Shown: positions 7,477-16,603, counted from the stretch's first letter. The stretch is 44,908 nucleotides of DNA from Clostridiales bacterium (GCA_016281915.1 JAEEJO010000073.1:1-44908), one strand, 5' to 3'. Notes: generated from the letters alone by a model not told the origin. Numbers and translations are program-made.

Positions 7477-9139
7477 GATAATCGCTTCATTGCTTATAAT
7501 CATAACGGTTTTAAGCAATATGCAAATCGCATTTTTTTCCGAATCAAATAACGTCGGGGAGTATAAAAAACTCCTCGACGATATTGTTCTTTTTAACGTT
7601 AATAATTCCGATACCGAAAGCATAGGCGACTGGCTCGCCAACGGTGCAGGAGGCGGGACTGATTTTTATATGATCTCGCTGAGAATGCTCGGAGACGACA
7701 CAGATCTTTCCGGATACGTATCTGCTCTTGAAGGATATATTGCATCAGAAAGCGTAAAAAGCGCTGTAACGAAGCAAAAGAACGGACTTGCGCTTATCGC
7801 CGCCGGGAAGCGTGATTCGGATTTTCTGCAAAACCTTGCAGATTCCACTATAGGACAGCTCGGAATAATGAGTTATATCTACGGGCTTTTCCTTTTGAAC
7901 AACGGAGCGCCTTCTATGCTTTATACTTCCGAGGGAATAGCCGAAAAAATCGTATCGATGCAGTTTGATGACGGCGGATGGGCTATTTCGGGACAGTATT
8001 CTGACGTTGACGTAACGGCGATAACCGTTCAGGCGCTTGCACCGCACACAGAAAAAAATGAAAATATCCGTTCGGCAACGGAACGGGCGATTGCTTTTCT
8101 TTCGTCAAAACAGCTTGAAAGCGGCGGTTTTCTCAGCTACGGAAATGAAAATCCCGAAAGTTCGGCTCAGGTAATAATTGCGCTGACGTCCATGGGAATT
8201 GATCCTGCAACAGACGATAGATTTATAAAAAACGGTAAAACAGCTTTTGACGGAATGATGCTTTTTCACCTTGATGACGGTAGTTTCTGTCATGAACTGG
8301 GAAAAAATACAAACGGAATGGCAACTTACCAAGCGTTTATGGCGATAACTGCGCTGATACGGTTTGATTACGGACTCGGACCGCTGTTTCTTTTCGGTAA
8401 AGCGGATGATGTTCCAGAAGAAAAGATCGTTTCGGATGTCGTCATAACGGATCCTGAGCAGGAAGAAGAGAGCCTGAACAACGGAAAGAACATTACAGAC
8501 GAAGAGGAAAACGTTCACGACATAACTCCAACCGAACAGGAAACCGTTCCGGAAAATTCCGAAGAAAACGGGACAAACGGAAGGATATGGATAGCAGTTG
8601 CTATTTTGCTTGCAGGGGCGGCGCTGATCGTTATCTGCGTAATAAAGAAGCAGAAACCGGCAACTTTTATTGCCGTGATTCTGATTACCGGAGCAGCGGT
8701 GGCAGCGGTATTTCTGACGGATATCCAGACGCCGGAAAACTATTACGGCAAAACTGCGGACAAGGAGAACATAATCGGAACAGTCTCAATACAGATACGC
8801 TGCGATATTATCTCGCAATTTGAATCGGAGTATATTCCGAAAGACGGGATCATTCTGCCTGAGACGTATTTTGAGATAGAAGATGGCGATACCGTATATG
8901 ATATTCTCGTTGAAGCAGTAAAGAAATACTCTATACACATAGAAACGACCGGTCCGAAAAACATGGTATACGTAAACGGGATTAATCACCTTTATGAATT
9001 TGACTACGGTGATCTTTCGGGCTGGATATATAGAGTAAACGGTGAGGTCGTTTCGGTTGGCTGCGGTCAGTGCACACTTAAAGACGGAGACAAAATAACC
9101 TGGGACTATACCCGAGAACTAGGACTGGATCTTGATTAA
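7466..9139 (+). CDS. Transcobalamin-like membrane protein: cyclase-type repeats plus DUF4430
   Basis: A 557-residue protein that starts inside the end of the previous gene (11-base overlap, probably translationally coupled). It has a signal sequence (residues 1-25), then about 280 residues with prenyltransferase/squalene-cyclase-like repeat motifs (FDDGGWA, DVTAITVQAL, GGFLSYG, SSAQVIIALTSMGIDP, DDGSF, TYQAFMAITAL). This repeat type forms alpha/alpha barrels. An acidic linker (about 315-370) leads to two adjacent hydrophobic spans (about 373-391 and 397-413) joined by KKQKP, then a C-terminal DUF4430 domain (about 430-557) with GDTVYDILVEAV, SGWIYRVNGEVVS and LKDGDKITWDY. An alpha/alpha barrel plus a DUF4430-like domain is the layout of intrinsic factor and transcobalamin. 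Here a membrane hairpin separates the two modules, and both should face outside. The EcfT, EcfA and S-component genes follow at once. Proposed role: capture of a corrinoid for the ECF importer. Confidence 0.8.
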   Translation: MKNKIIASLLIIITVLSNMQIAFFSESNNVGEYKKLLDDIVLFNVNNSDTESIGDWLANGAGGGTDFYMISLRMLGDDTDLSGYVSALEGYIASESVKSAVTKQKNGLALIAAGKRDSDFLQNLADSTIGQLGIMSYIYGLFLLNNGAPSMLYTSEGIAEKIVSMQFDDGGWAISGQYSDVDVTAITVQALAPHTEKNENIRSATERAIAFLSSKQLESGGFLSYGNENPESSAQVIIALTSMGIDPATDDRFIKNGKTAFDGMMLFHLDDGSFCHELGKNTNGMATYQAFMAITALIRFDYGLGPLFLFGKADDVPEEKIVSDVVITDPEQEEESLNNGKNITDEEENVHDITPTEQETVPENSEENGTNGRIWIAVAILLAGAALIVICVIKKQKPATFIAVILITGAAVAAVFLTDIQTPENYYGKTADKENIIGTVSIQIRCDIISQFESEYIPKDGIILPETYFEIEDGDTVYDILVEAVKKYSIHIETTGPKNMVYVNGINHLYEFDYGDLSGWIYRVNGEVVSVGCGQCTLKDGDKITWDYTRELGLDLD

Positions 9140-9156
9140 AGAACGGAGGGCGGAGC

Positions 9157-10050
9157 ATGAAAGCGTTTGATAACTATAACCCTATTACCGTGTTTATATA
9201 TTTCGCCTCCGTTATCACAATAGGCATGTTTTGCCTTAACCCGGTAACGATGAACCCGCTTATTCTGTTTTTATCGCTTGCAGGAGCAGTTACGACTTAC
9301 CTTATACGAAACAGGACGGAAGGCGCCCAATCGCATCTTTTCTTTTTCGTTATGTTTATTCTTCTGACAGTTATAAACCCGCTGTTCAATCACAACGGAG
9401 TAACTGTGCTTTTAATAATCAACAATAATCCCGTTACGCTTGAAGCCCTGCTTTACGGCGCAGCGTCAGCGGCGGCGATAATCGGCGTTATTTACTGGTT
9501 CCGTTCGTTTTCACAGATAATGACGAGCGACAAGCTGCTTTATATCCTCGGGAATATTTCGCCTAAATTCGCTCTGATTCTTTCGATGACGCTCAGATAT
9601 GTTCCGATGTTTGAAAAGCAAACACAGAAGGTAATACAGGCGCAGAGAGGTTTAGGCCTTTACAGCGATACCGATTTTATGAGCAGAGTACGCGGCGGGA
9701 CAAGAGTTTTTTCGGTAATGGTCACATGGGCGCTTGAAAACGGCGTTATCACTTCCGACAGTATGACTGCACGCGGATACGGGATAACAAAAAGGACTTT
9801 TTTTTCGATTTTCAAGTTCCGAAGGCAGGATATCATTCTTTCGGCTGCTTCCGTGATCCTTTTTTTAATAATTCTTGCCGGAGTAATTTCAGGCTCCGTC
9901 AACTTCAAATTTTACCCTGAAATATCTTATGCGGGAACAACGGTGATTTCCGTAATTACATATATCGCTTACGGTCTGCTGGCGTTTTTGCCGGCCTTTA
10001 CAGAGTCTGGAGAGGAATTGAGATGGAAATACTTAAAGTCGAGAATCTGA
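9157..10050 (+). CDS. ecfT: ECF transporter transmembrane component T
   Basis: A 297-residue integral membrane protein with an N-terminal group of hydrophobic segments, a long cytoplasmic helical region and C-terminal spans. The coupling-helix signatures that dock to the ATPases are visible: AQRGLG (about residues 163-168) and TARGYG (about 204-209). EcfT is the scaffold that links the substrate-binding S component to the EcfA pair. The gene lies 17 bases after the transcobalamin-like gene, has a GGAGG ribosome binding site, and overlaps the ATPase gene by 28 bases. This indicates one operon and a dedicated (group I) ECF complex. In the CbrTUV nomenclature this would be the T component, but I cannot fix the substrate by sequence alone. 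Confidence 0.92.
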   Translation: MKAFDNYNPITVFIYFASVITIGMFCLNPVTMNPLILFLSLAGAVTTYLIRNRTEGAQSHLFFFVMFILLTVINPLFNHNGVTVLLIINNNPVTLEALLYGAASAAAIIGVIYWFRSFSQIMTSDKLLYILGNISPKFALILSMTLRYVPMFEKQTQKVIQAQRGLGLYSDTDFMSRVRGGTRVFSVMVTWALENGVITSDSMTARGYGITKRTFFSIFKFRRQDIILSAASVILFLIILAGVISGSVNFKFYPEISYAGTTVISVITYIAYGLLAFLPAFTESGEELRWKYLKSRI

Positions 10051-11660
10051 GCTTTACATATCCGCTCTGTAACGAAAAAGCTATTGACGGAATTTCTTTT
10101 TCTGTCGATCGCGGAGATTTTATCACAGTATGCGGCGCTACCGGGTGCGGAAAATCAACACTTATGCGAATGATAAAAAAGGAACTTACGCCTCTTGGCG
10201 ATATGACAGGCAGAGTGTTTTATAAGGGCAGAGATATCAACACGCTTTCGGAAGCGGAAACCGCATGTTCCATAGGTTTTGTCGCACAGAGACCGGAGGA
10301 ACAGATAGTTACCGACAAGGTATGGCATGAGCTTGCTTTCGGGCTTGAAAATATGGGTATCGCCCGCGATATAATCAGAAGACGTGTGAGCGAGATGACC
10401 TGTTATTTCGGTATTGAAGACTGGTTCGAAAAAAGCGTTTCCGAACTTTCGGGCGGGCAGAAACAGCTTCTCAACCTCGCGTCTGTAATGGTAATGCAGC
10501 CCGACGTTCTTATTCTGGACGAACCGACGGCGCAGCTTGATCCGATCGCGGCATCTGACTTTATTGCTACCCTCTCAAAGCTTAACAGGGATCTTTCTCT
10601 CACCGTTATCATAACCGAACACAGACTTGAAGAAGTTATCCCTGTCAGCAACAGGCTGCTGGCAATGGAATGCGGAAAGATACTGAAATACGGAGAAACG
10701 AGGCAGGTCGTTGCATCGCTGCGCGAAAACGACGTTTTTACTCGCGGAATGCCTGCTGCGGTCAGAATATTCAACAGCTTCGATCTGAATGGCCCCTGCC
10801 CTCTCACGGCAAGAGAAGGCCGCGACTATATAGAAAGCAATTTTCCCAATACGGTGATCTCTCTGGAAGAAACGGACGAAAGAAACGATAAAAAAGAAAC
10901 CGTCCTTGAGTTTTCCGACGTTTATTTCAAATATGCCAAAGAACTGCCGGACGTGCTGAGAGGACTGGACTTTAAAGTTTATAAAGGCGAGATTTTCTGT
11001 ATCATGGGCGGCAACGGATCAGGAAAATCAACGTGTCTTTCGGTTGCTGCGGGTCTTCACAGACCGTACTCGGGAAACGTAAGGGTGCTTGGAAAGAAGA
11101 TAAAAGATTATAAGAAAAACGAGCTTTACAGAGAATGCCTTTCACTTCTGCCTCAGGACGTTCAGACGGTTTTTCTGAAAAACACCGTAAAAGAAGAGCT
11201 TGAAGACGTAAAAAGCAATGAAGACTTCCTACCATACGATCTTTCCGGATTATACGAAAGACATCCGTATGATATTTCAGGCGGACAGCAACAACTTCTT
11301 GCGCTGGCAAAAGTCCTTTCAACGTCGCCTAAAATACTGCTTCTTGACGAGCCAACAAAAGGGCTTGACGCTTACGCAAAAAAGGAGATAGGCGATATTC
11401 TGAAAAGGCTCCGCAACGGCGGAATGACCGTAATATGCGTAACTCATGACGTTGAGTTTGCTGCGGAATACGCAGACAGATGCGCAATGTTTTTCAGAGG
11501 AGAAATAACTTCGTGCGGCGTTCCTTCCGAATTTTTCTCAGGCAATAATTTTTATACGACAGCCGCAAACAGGATGACTTCGGGATATTATAAAAATATC
11601 ACCACCGTTTCGGATGCGGTGAAGATCATGAGGATGAACAGAACGGAGGGCGCGTTATGA
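10023..11660 (+). CDS. ECF transporter ATP-binding protein, fused double EcfA
   Basis: A 545-residue protein made of two complete ABC ATPase domains in one chain. The first has Walker A GATGCGKST at residues 38-46, signature LSGGQ at 142-146 and Walker B VLILDEP. The second has Walker A GGNGSGKST at 329-337, signature ISGGQ at about 418-422 and Walker B ILLLDEP. It thus replaces the separate EcfA1 and EcfA2 subunits. Both sites look catalytically intact. The start overlaps ecfT by 28 bases, with GGAGAGG upstream, and the stop overlaps the S-component start (ATGA). It energises the S component encoded next. Confidence 0.94.
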   Translation: MEILKVENLSFTYPLCNEKAIDGISFSVDRGDFITVCGATGCGKSTLMRMIKKELTPLGDMTGRVFYKGRDINTLSEAETACSIGFVAQRPEEQIVTDKVWHELAFGLENMGIARDIIRRRVSEMTCYFGIEDWFEKSVSELSGGQKQLLNLASVMVMQPDVLILDEPTAQLDPIAASDFIATLSKLNRDLSLTVIITEHRLEEVIPVSNRLLAMECGKILKYGETRQVVASLRENDVFTRGMPAAVRIFNSFDLNGPCPLTAREGRDYIESNFPNTVISLEETDERNDKKETVLEFSDVYFKYAKELPDVLRGLDFKVYKGEIFCIMGGNGSGKSTCLSVAAGLHRPYSGNVRVLGKKIKDYKKNELYRECLSLLPQDVQTVFLKNTVKEELEDVKSNEDFLPYDLSGLYERHPYDISGGQQQLLALAKVLSTSPKILLLDEPTKGLDAYAKKEIGDILKRLRNGGMTVICVTHDVEFAAEYADRCAMFFRGEITSCGVPSEFFSGNNFYTTAANRMTSGYYKNITTVSDAVKIMRMNRTEGAL

Positions 11661-12343
11661 TCACAATAAAAAACGCCTCTCTGAGAAAAGTGCTGCGCAT
11701 AGCTATTCCGTTTGCTCTTGTGCCAGCGGTAATAGTTGCAGGAGTATACCTTTTTAAAGAAAACAGCTATATGCTGATAAGCGTTGCCGTTATCATTCTT
11801 TCGCTTCTGCTTTTTATAAGCGGTTTCGAAAAGAAAAAAACCGGAACGCGGCGTCTGATAATTGTTGCGATAATGACTGCTCTTTCCGTAGTAGGCCGTT
11901 TTATTCCGGTATTCAAGCCCGTAACAGCCATGACTGTAATAACGGCTGTATATATCGGAGGCGAGGCGGGATTTCTTGTAGGCGCAATGTCTGCTCTTAT
12001 ATCGAATTTCTGGTTCGGACAAGGACCGTGGACACCATTTCAGATGTTTGCATGGGGCATGATAGGTCTTGTAGGAGGCTTGCTTTCGAAATACCTGAAA
12101 AAAAGCCGCGTCGCACTGGTAATCTACGGTGTTGTTGCCGGACTCGCATATTCGCTTATAATGGACTTCTGGGCGCTCATATGGAATAACGAGATAATAT
12201 CGATGGAAGCGTATCTCGCATCGCTTGTTACGGCTATACCCTACACGATCGTTTACTCTGCGTCAAATCTGATGTTTTTTGCGCTTCTTGCAAAACCGTT
12301 CGGAGAAAAACTTGAACGTGTAAAGCTTAAATACGGAGTATAA
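11657..12343 (+). CDS. ECF transporter S component (probable corrinoid specificity)
   Basis: A 228-residue membrane protein with about six to seven hydrophobic segments. Its first two spans precede a short basic loop (EKKKTGTRR). The core then has MTALSVVGRFIP, a G/A-rich helix, SNFWFGQGPWTPFQMFAWG, and a final C-terminal span. The A/G-rich membrane segments and the loop before the WTPFQM stretch are typical of S components, which bind a vitamin and topple in the membrane next to EcfT. It overlaps the ATPase gene by four bases and is the last intact gene of the operon. The substrate is inferred from the operon: two DUF4430 proteins, one transcobalamin-like, and a huge corrinoid locus 12 kb away. 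A CbrT-like cobalamin role fits, but another vitamin is possible. Confidence 0.8.
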   Translation: MITIKNASLRKVLRIAIPFALVPAVIVAGVYLFKENSYMLISVAVIILSLLLFISGFEKKKTGTRRLIIVAIMTALSVVGRFIPVFKPVTAMTVITAVYIGGEAGFLVGAMSALISNFWFGQGPWTPFQMFAWGMIGLVGGLLSKYLKKSRVALVIYGVVAGLAYSLIMDFWALIWNNEIISMEAYLASLVTAIPYTIVYSASNLMFFALLAKPFGEKLERVKLKYGV

Positions 12344-12344
12344 A

Positions 12345-12591
12345 AAGACCGCCGCGTCTTTCCGTGCGGATCAGGGATCATTACAATCCTTAAAATATGA
12401 ATGCGGCATAGATGCAAAAATGATTGCTGAAGTTTCGAAGAAATGAAACGAAAACCGATATAAAGGAAGAAGTCGAAAAAAATGTCTGGCTGACGGAAGC
12501 CCTGAAAAATATCAGAACTGATTTTCTGCTAAACACGAGCGCTGCATTTGCAAAAGCGAATTCGCATATTTTTGTTCACTGCAAACGATAA
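12345..12591 (+). pseudogene. Possible frameshifted remnant of a small gene
   Basis: No intact gene fills the space between the S component and the terminator. One frame is open from 12345 to a TGA at 12444 and another from 12424 (TTG) to a TAA at 12589. Joined near 12430-12443 they give a continuous, protein-like stretch of about 80 residues, rich in K/E/N and amphipathic helices, and its stop is two bases before the operon terminator. There is no good start codon or ribosome binding site. It could be the decayed C-terminal part of a helical protein, or chance. I do not recognise the family. Confidence 0.25.
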
Positions 12592-12592
12592 T

Positions 12593-12635
12593 AACGACCA
12601 CGTAAGAGTTCAGAGCTCCTGCGCGGTCGTTTTTT
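12593..12635 (+). terminator. Terminator of the ECF operon
   Basis: AACGACCACG at 12593-12602 pairs (with a mismatch) with CGCGGTCGTT at 12622-12631, followed by a run of T to 12635. Confidence 0.8.
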
Positions 12636-12716
12636 GCTTTCAGACAGACATTTTTCCGCAAATATCGCTTGATATTTTCCCCGTTAAGAGCGATATATTG
12701 AGTAATCAAATAAAAG

Positions 12717-12759
12717 AATAATCACATAACAGAAATCATATCTCCGTTATGTGATTATT
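12717..12759 (-). terminator. Terminator of the solute-binding protein gene
   Basis: A perfect 14-bp inverted repeat: AATAATCACATAAC at 12717-12730 and its complement at 12746-12759, with a 15-base loop. It lies 15 bases beyond the stop of the minus-strand gene. Confidence 0.75.
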
Positions 12760-12773
12760 TATCTTGAAACTAT

Positions 12774-14180
12774 TTACTTAATCAGTTCATCGATCGTCCA
12801 TGTTACATTTTTGTTTATAGCTTCCTGGATTGCCGTATTCGCAGAGTCAAACACTTCCGAAGCTGTTTTTCTTCCGGTAACGGCTGCAACCACATTTCCC
12901 GCCCAGGTAGTGTAGCCCTTTTCGAGGAACAAACTGCCATAGCTGAAATTAATGTTTTCAAGCATATATGAATATTCGTCAAGATCTTCCTGGAAATAGA
13001 AAATCTGATTTTTAAGCAAACCCTCCCAGCCGGTAGAACCGTCAAGAGGAGCAAAAACATAATTCAGAACAAGGCCTATATCGGCAACATCTTTATCGGT
13101 GCAGTTAAGTATCCAGTTAAGCCGTCTACCGTGATGAACATAACCGGAAACACAGTTTGCATCACCGTTGGGGCCATAAGGGAATCTTATCATACCGTAT
13201 GCGTAATCCTGTGCCGGAAGATAGTTGCTTGAAGAGGATTTTTCGTTATAGTGCGTTGAAAAATTCGATTCATGGCTCATCAGCGCTGATTTTTTGTTTT
13301 TGACGAATTCGGCGTGTCCCCTGGCGATATAAAGTCCTTCATTATATAAATCCGCAAGAAATTCAATCGCTGCTATACCTGCGGGATTGTTAAAGCCGAA
13401 AACATAGTTGCCGTTTGTGCCGTCAATCATCTTAAGGCCGTTTGCAAACATAAAGCCTACCGCATCCGCGTCATATGACGAGCCGCAGATAAAAGGAATA
13501 AAATCAGAGTCATAGCTGGCATATGAAGCTGCAGACTGAACAGACATAAGAAACTCTTTAAAATGAGCCCAGTCCCACTCCCCGTTTTCATGAAGTTCGT
13601 GAGGCGTGTTAAGTCCAAGTTTGCGAAGCATATCGGCATTGAAATGTATAACGCCGTGGAATTCGGGAGGAAACTCCCATGCATACTGATAAAATCCGTA
13701 ATAACGTCCGTCAAAAATGCCGTATTGCAAAAAACGCGGTGTGCCGAACCTGTTATCCGAAAGATCGATATTCGGAATCTCGTCGAGTGAATACAGCAGA
13801 CCGGATCTGTAAAGATTTATGCCTCCGTTGGTAGCGTGACTGTCAAGGAAATCTATCGAACTGTAGCCTGCGGCGGCTTCTATGATTATCCTGCTGGCGC
13901 TGTCTTCCCACGAAATGACATCAAACGTGCAACCGTATTTTTCAGTAAGGTCGTTAAGACGCTTATGGGTCATATCGCCTGTCTGATTGAAATACTCGGA
14001 AGGCAAGAGCTGTTCGTACCAGGTGCTGCCCCAGACATAATGCTGTCCCGTAAGATCGACCGGAAGATCCGTTTCAAGGTCCAGATCGAATTCTTCTGCG
14101 GTCTGTGAGCTGCATGATACGGTGACAATAAGAGATAAAAGCATAAAAACGGACAAAGTCAGAGAAATTATCCTTTTCAT
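12774..14180 (-). CDS. Orphan extracellular solute-binding lipoprotein
   Basis: A 468-residue protein with a type II signal peptide: MKR, a hydrophobic core, and VTVSC as lipobox with the cysteine at residue 23. The rest has the layout of family 1 (sugar/peptide) solute-binding proteins: a WEDSASRIII segment early, a hinge region with GRYYGFYQ, NADMLRKLGL, WDWAHFKEFL, and the late motif FPYGPNG. No permease or ATPase genes are near, so it is an orphan receptor that must share a transporter encoded elsewhere or act as a sensor. It has its own near-consensus promoter and terminator. It shares the motif order and the FP(Y/H)GPNG motif with the lipoprotein at 22598-24010, suggesting a paralogous family in this genome. 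The ligand is unknown; the GH3 gene upstream hints at a glycan. Confidence 0.85.
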   Translation of the reverse strand: MKRIISLTLSVFMLLSLIVTVSCSSQTAEEFDLDLETDLPVDLTGQHYVWGSTWYEQLLPSEYFNQTGDMTHKRLNDLTEKYGCTFDVISWEDSASRIIIEAAAGYSSIDFLDSHATNGGINLYRSGLLYSLDEIPNIDLSDNRFGTPRFLQYGIFDGRYYGFYQYAWEFPPEFHGVIHFNADMLRKLGLNTPHELHENGEWDWAHFKEFLMSVQSAASYASYDSDFIPFICGSSYDADAVGFMFANGLKMIDGTNGNYVFGFNNPAGIAAIEFLADLYNEGLYIARGHAEFVKNKKSALMSHESNFSTHYNEKSSSSNYLPAQDYAYGMIRFPYGPNGDANCVSGYVHHGRRLNWILNCTDKDVADIGLVLNYVFAPLDGSTGWEGLLKNQIFYFQEDLDEYSYMLENINFSYGSLFLEKGYTTWAGNVVAAVTGRKTASEVFDSANTAIQEAINKNVTWTIDELIK

Positions 14181-14207
14181 AATTCGTTCCCCAATACATT
14201 TTCTTTA

Positions 14208-14236
14208 ATTATATCAGTTTGTACGTAATTTGTCAA
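14208..14236 (-). promoter_or_regulatory. Promoter of the solute-binding protein gene
   Basis: On the minus strand, TTGACA (14231-14236), exactly 17 bases, TATAAT (14208-14213): a full consensus promoter 28 bases before the ATG. Confidence 0.85.
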
Positions 14237-14389
14237 GATTTATCCTTGAATTCATCAAAAAGGAAGTAACATCCGGGATATTTGCTGCCTGAAGCGCACT
14301 TTCAACGGTTTGTAAAATCACTACTCCGCCAAAGGCAGCCGAACATCATGCCGGATACGGAAAGAAGGACGATTGATAAAAGACACAAA

Positions 14390-14429
14390 AAGGCCACTTC
14401 AAAGGAGATCTGTCCTGAGAAGTGGTCTT
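14390..14429 (-). terminator. Terminator of the GH3 gene
   Basis: An 11-bp stem (14390-14400 with 14419-14429, one wobble pair) followed on the minus strand by CTTTTTGTG. It lies about 90 bases past the GH3 stop. The rest of 14237-14521 shows no convincing gene. Confidence 0.7.
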
Positions 14430-14521
14430 TCTGTTTTAGCCGTCTGAAGACAAATGGACAATGGATTTTAAAGTATCTTTTATCCGTTCTGATATCAGCG
14501 TCAGTCTTGATTTTCAGTTAG

Positions 14522-16603
14522 TCAGGATTTAATTTTAACTTCGGTCGTTATGCAGAACTCTTCTTTTACTGGCGAGCATGTTCCGACGTAAATGACCGCT
14601 TCGCTGTCCTCAAGAACGAGATCGCCGTCCGAATTATAAAGCATGAATCTGTCAACGGGGATGTCAAATTCCACAGTTTGCTTCTCCCCTGCTTTGAGAT
14701 GCACCTTTTTGAACGCTATAAGCTGATATATCGGGGCGTCGGGTTTGTTTTTATGGCTTATATAGACCTGCAAAACGTCTGCTCCGTCCCTTGAACCGAG
14801 GTTTTCGATGCTGCATGATACTGTCGCGCCGCTTGAGGTGATCTCGCTGTCGCACTTCAGGTCGGAAACAGCATATTTATTGTATCCGATTCCGTAACCG
14901 AAAGGATAAAGAGGTTTTTCGGTCATATAGCGGTAGGTTCTGCCCTTCATTGAATAGTCGCTGTAATCGGGCAGCTGGTCATCGCAGGCATAAAACGTTA
15001 CGGGGAGCTTTGCGCTGGGCTCTGTTTCGCCGAAAAGTATTTCAGCAAGCGCTTTTCCGCCATCCTGGCCGGGATAGAAGCTCTGAATAACCGCCGCTGC
15101 GTTTTCTTCCGCAAAACGGAGATCAATCGCGCTGCCTGAAATGTTTACAACAATTATCGGCTTGCCAACCGACTTCATCATTTCAAAAAGATCGAGCTGG
15201 GCTTTCGGAAGAGTAAGTCCCGGTTTATCGCCGCCGAGGTCGCTGTTGTAAGCGTCGCCCTCTTCGCCTTCAAGCTGAGGAGTAAGACCGAGGCACAAAA
15301 CTACCGCATCCGCATATTTTGCTGCAATTACCGCCTCTTCGATATTACCGTCGTTTCCCGCATCGGAGGTGTGATGACAGCCTATGGCGTAACGGACTTC
15401 CTTGCCGTATTTTCTCGCTGTGTTTCGTATACCGAAGAGCGGAGTAGTATATTCTGAGAGCGTGCCGTTATAGTTGCCTACAAGCACCGTTGTAGCGTCG
15501 GCATTCGGACCGATAACGGCGATATTTTTTATCCCGTCGTCTTTTGTCAAAGGAAGGATGCCGTTATTCTTCAGAAGAACGGTTGCGCATCTTGACATTT
15601 CAAGAGCAATGGCGCGATGCTCGTCACAGTTGACTTTTGAATAAGGAATGGAGTCATATTCCGTTTCATCGAAAAGACCGAGATCGAAACGCGCTTCAAA
15701 AAGCTTTTCGCATGCCTTTGTTACGGTTTCTTCGCTGACCATTCCCTCTGCGACCGCAACTTTCAGGAATTTGAATGCGCTGCCGCAGTTCATATAGCAT
15801 CCGTTGTTTACCGCAAGAGCCGCGCTTTCAGCCCTGTTGGCGGTAACTTTATGGAAGGAATCTATATCGCATATTGCGCCGCAGTCAGATACAACATATC
15901 CGTCGAAAGCCCATTCGCCGTAAAGGATATCCTGCAGAAGCTTTTTAGATCCGCACGCGGGTTCACCGTTTACACGGTTATAAGCGCCCATCACAGCTGC
16001 GGGACGCGCCTTTTCGATAATATACTTGAATGCGGCAAGATAAGTTTCGTGAAGATCTTTTTCGCTGACTACAGAGTCAAAAGAATGTCTTCCTTTTTCA
16101 GGACCGCTGTGTGCTGCAAAATGTTTAAGCGTAGCGTCAACTTTTCTGTATTTCGGGTTTTCTTCAAAACCGTACTGCATACCCTTTACAAAAGCTACGC
16201 CCATTTCCGAGGTAAGATACGGGTCTTCGCCGTATGTTTCGTGTCCTCTGCCCCAGCGCGGATCACGGAAAATGTTTATATTGGGAGACCAGCAGGTAAG
16301 GCCCTGATAGATCTTTGTTTTGCCGAATTTTTTATATTCATTGTATTTTGCGCGGGCTTCCGTGGAAATGGCATCTGCGACCTTGCGCATCAGAACTGTA
16401 TCAAAAGATGCCGCCATACCTATCGCCTGAGGGAATACTGTGGCGACACCGCTTCTTGCATAGCCGTGCAGAGCTTCGTTCCACCAGTTATATTCGGGAA
16501 TGCCGAGTCTTTCGACAGCTTCTGCGTCGTTGGTAAGCTGAGACAGCTTTTCAGGAAGCGTCATTTGCGAAACAAGAGCCTTCGCTCTCTCTTTGCTTGT
16601 CAT
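14522..16603 (-). CDS. Glycoside hydrolase family 3 (beta-xylosidase/beta-glucosidase type)
   Basis: A 693-residue enzyme with no signal peptide, so it acts on imported oligosaccharides in the cytoplasm. The N-terminal (alpha/beta)8 domain has WWNEALHGYAR (39-50), SPNINIFRDPRWGRGHETYG (106-125), the KH pair at 160-161, and GYVVSDCGA, whose Asp240 is the expected nucleophile. The alpha/beta sandwich follows (IAVIGPNA, then EGEEGDAYNSD, probably carrying the acid/base residue), and then a C-terminal fibronectin-type domain with YPFGYGIGY at its junction. The WWNEALHG and SDCGA forms are typical of the xylosidase/arabinosidase branch of GH3, so retaining hydrolysis of xylosides or glucosides is likely. 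GGAGGA lies before the ATG. A monocistronic unit with its own promoter. Confidence 0.93.
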   Translation of the reverse strand: MTSKERAKALVSQMTLPEKLSQLTNDAEAVERLGIPEYNWWNEALHGYARSGVATVFPQAIGMAASFDTVLMRKVADAISTEARAKYNEYKKFGKTKIYQGLTCWSPNINIFRDPRWGRGHETYGEDPYLTSEMGVAFVKGMQYGFEENPKYRKVDATLKHFAAHSGPEKGRHSFDSVVSEKDLHETYLAAFKYIIEKARPAAVMGAYNRVNGEPACGSKKLLQDILYGEWAFDGYVVSDCGAICDIDSFHKVTANRAESAALAVNNGCYMNCGSAFKFLKVAVAEGMVSEETVTKACEKLFEARFDLGLFDETEYDSIPYSKVNCDEHRAIALEMSRCATVLLKNNGILPLTKDDGIKNIAVIGPNADATTVLVGNYNGTLSEYTTPLFGIRNTARKYGKEVRYAIGCHHTSDAGNDGNIEEAVIAAKYADAVVLCLGLTPQLEGEEGDAYNSDLGGDKPGLTLPKAQLDLFEMMKSVGKPIIVVNISGSAIDLRFAEENAAAVIQSFYPGQDGGKALAEILFGETEPSAKLPVTFYACDDQLPDYSDYSMKGRTYRYMTEKPLYPFGYGIGYNKYAVSDLKCDSEITSSGATVSCSIENLGSRDGADVLQVYISHKNKPDAPIYQLIAFKKVHLKAGEKQTVEFDIPVDRFMLYNSDGDLVLEDSEAVIYVGTCSPVKEEFCITTEVKIKS

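Noticed and set aside
12512..12709. 65-codon open frame on the minus strand
   Set aside because: It is antisense to the remnant and the operon terminator, with no ribosome binding site and no family resemblance.
14282..14521. 79-codon open frame on the plus strand
   Set aside because: It lies across the GH3 terminator hairpin, has no ribosome binding site and does not look protein-like.
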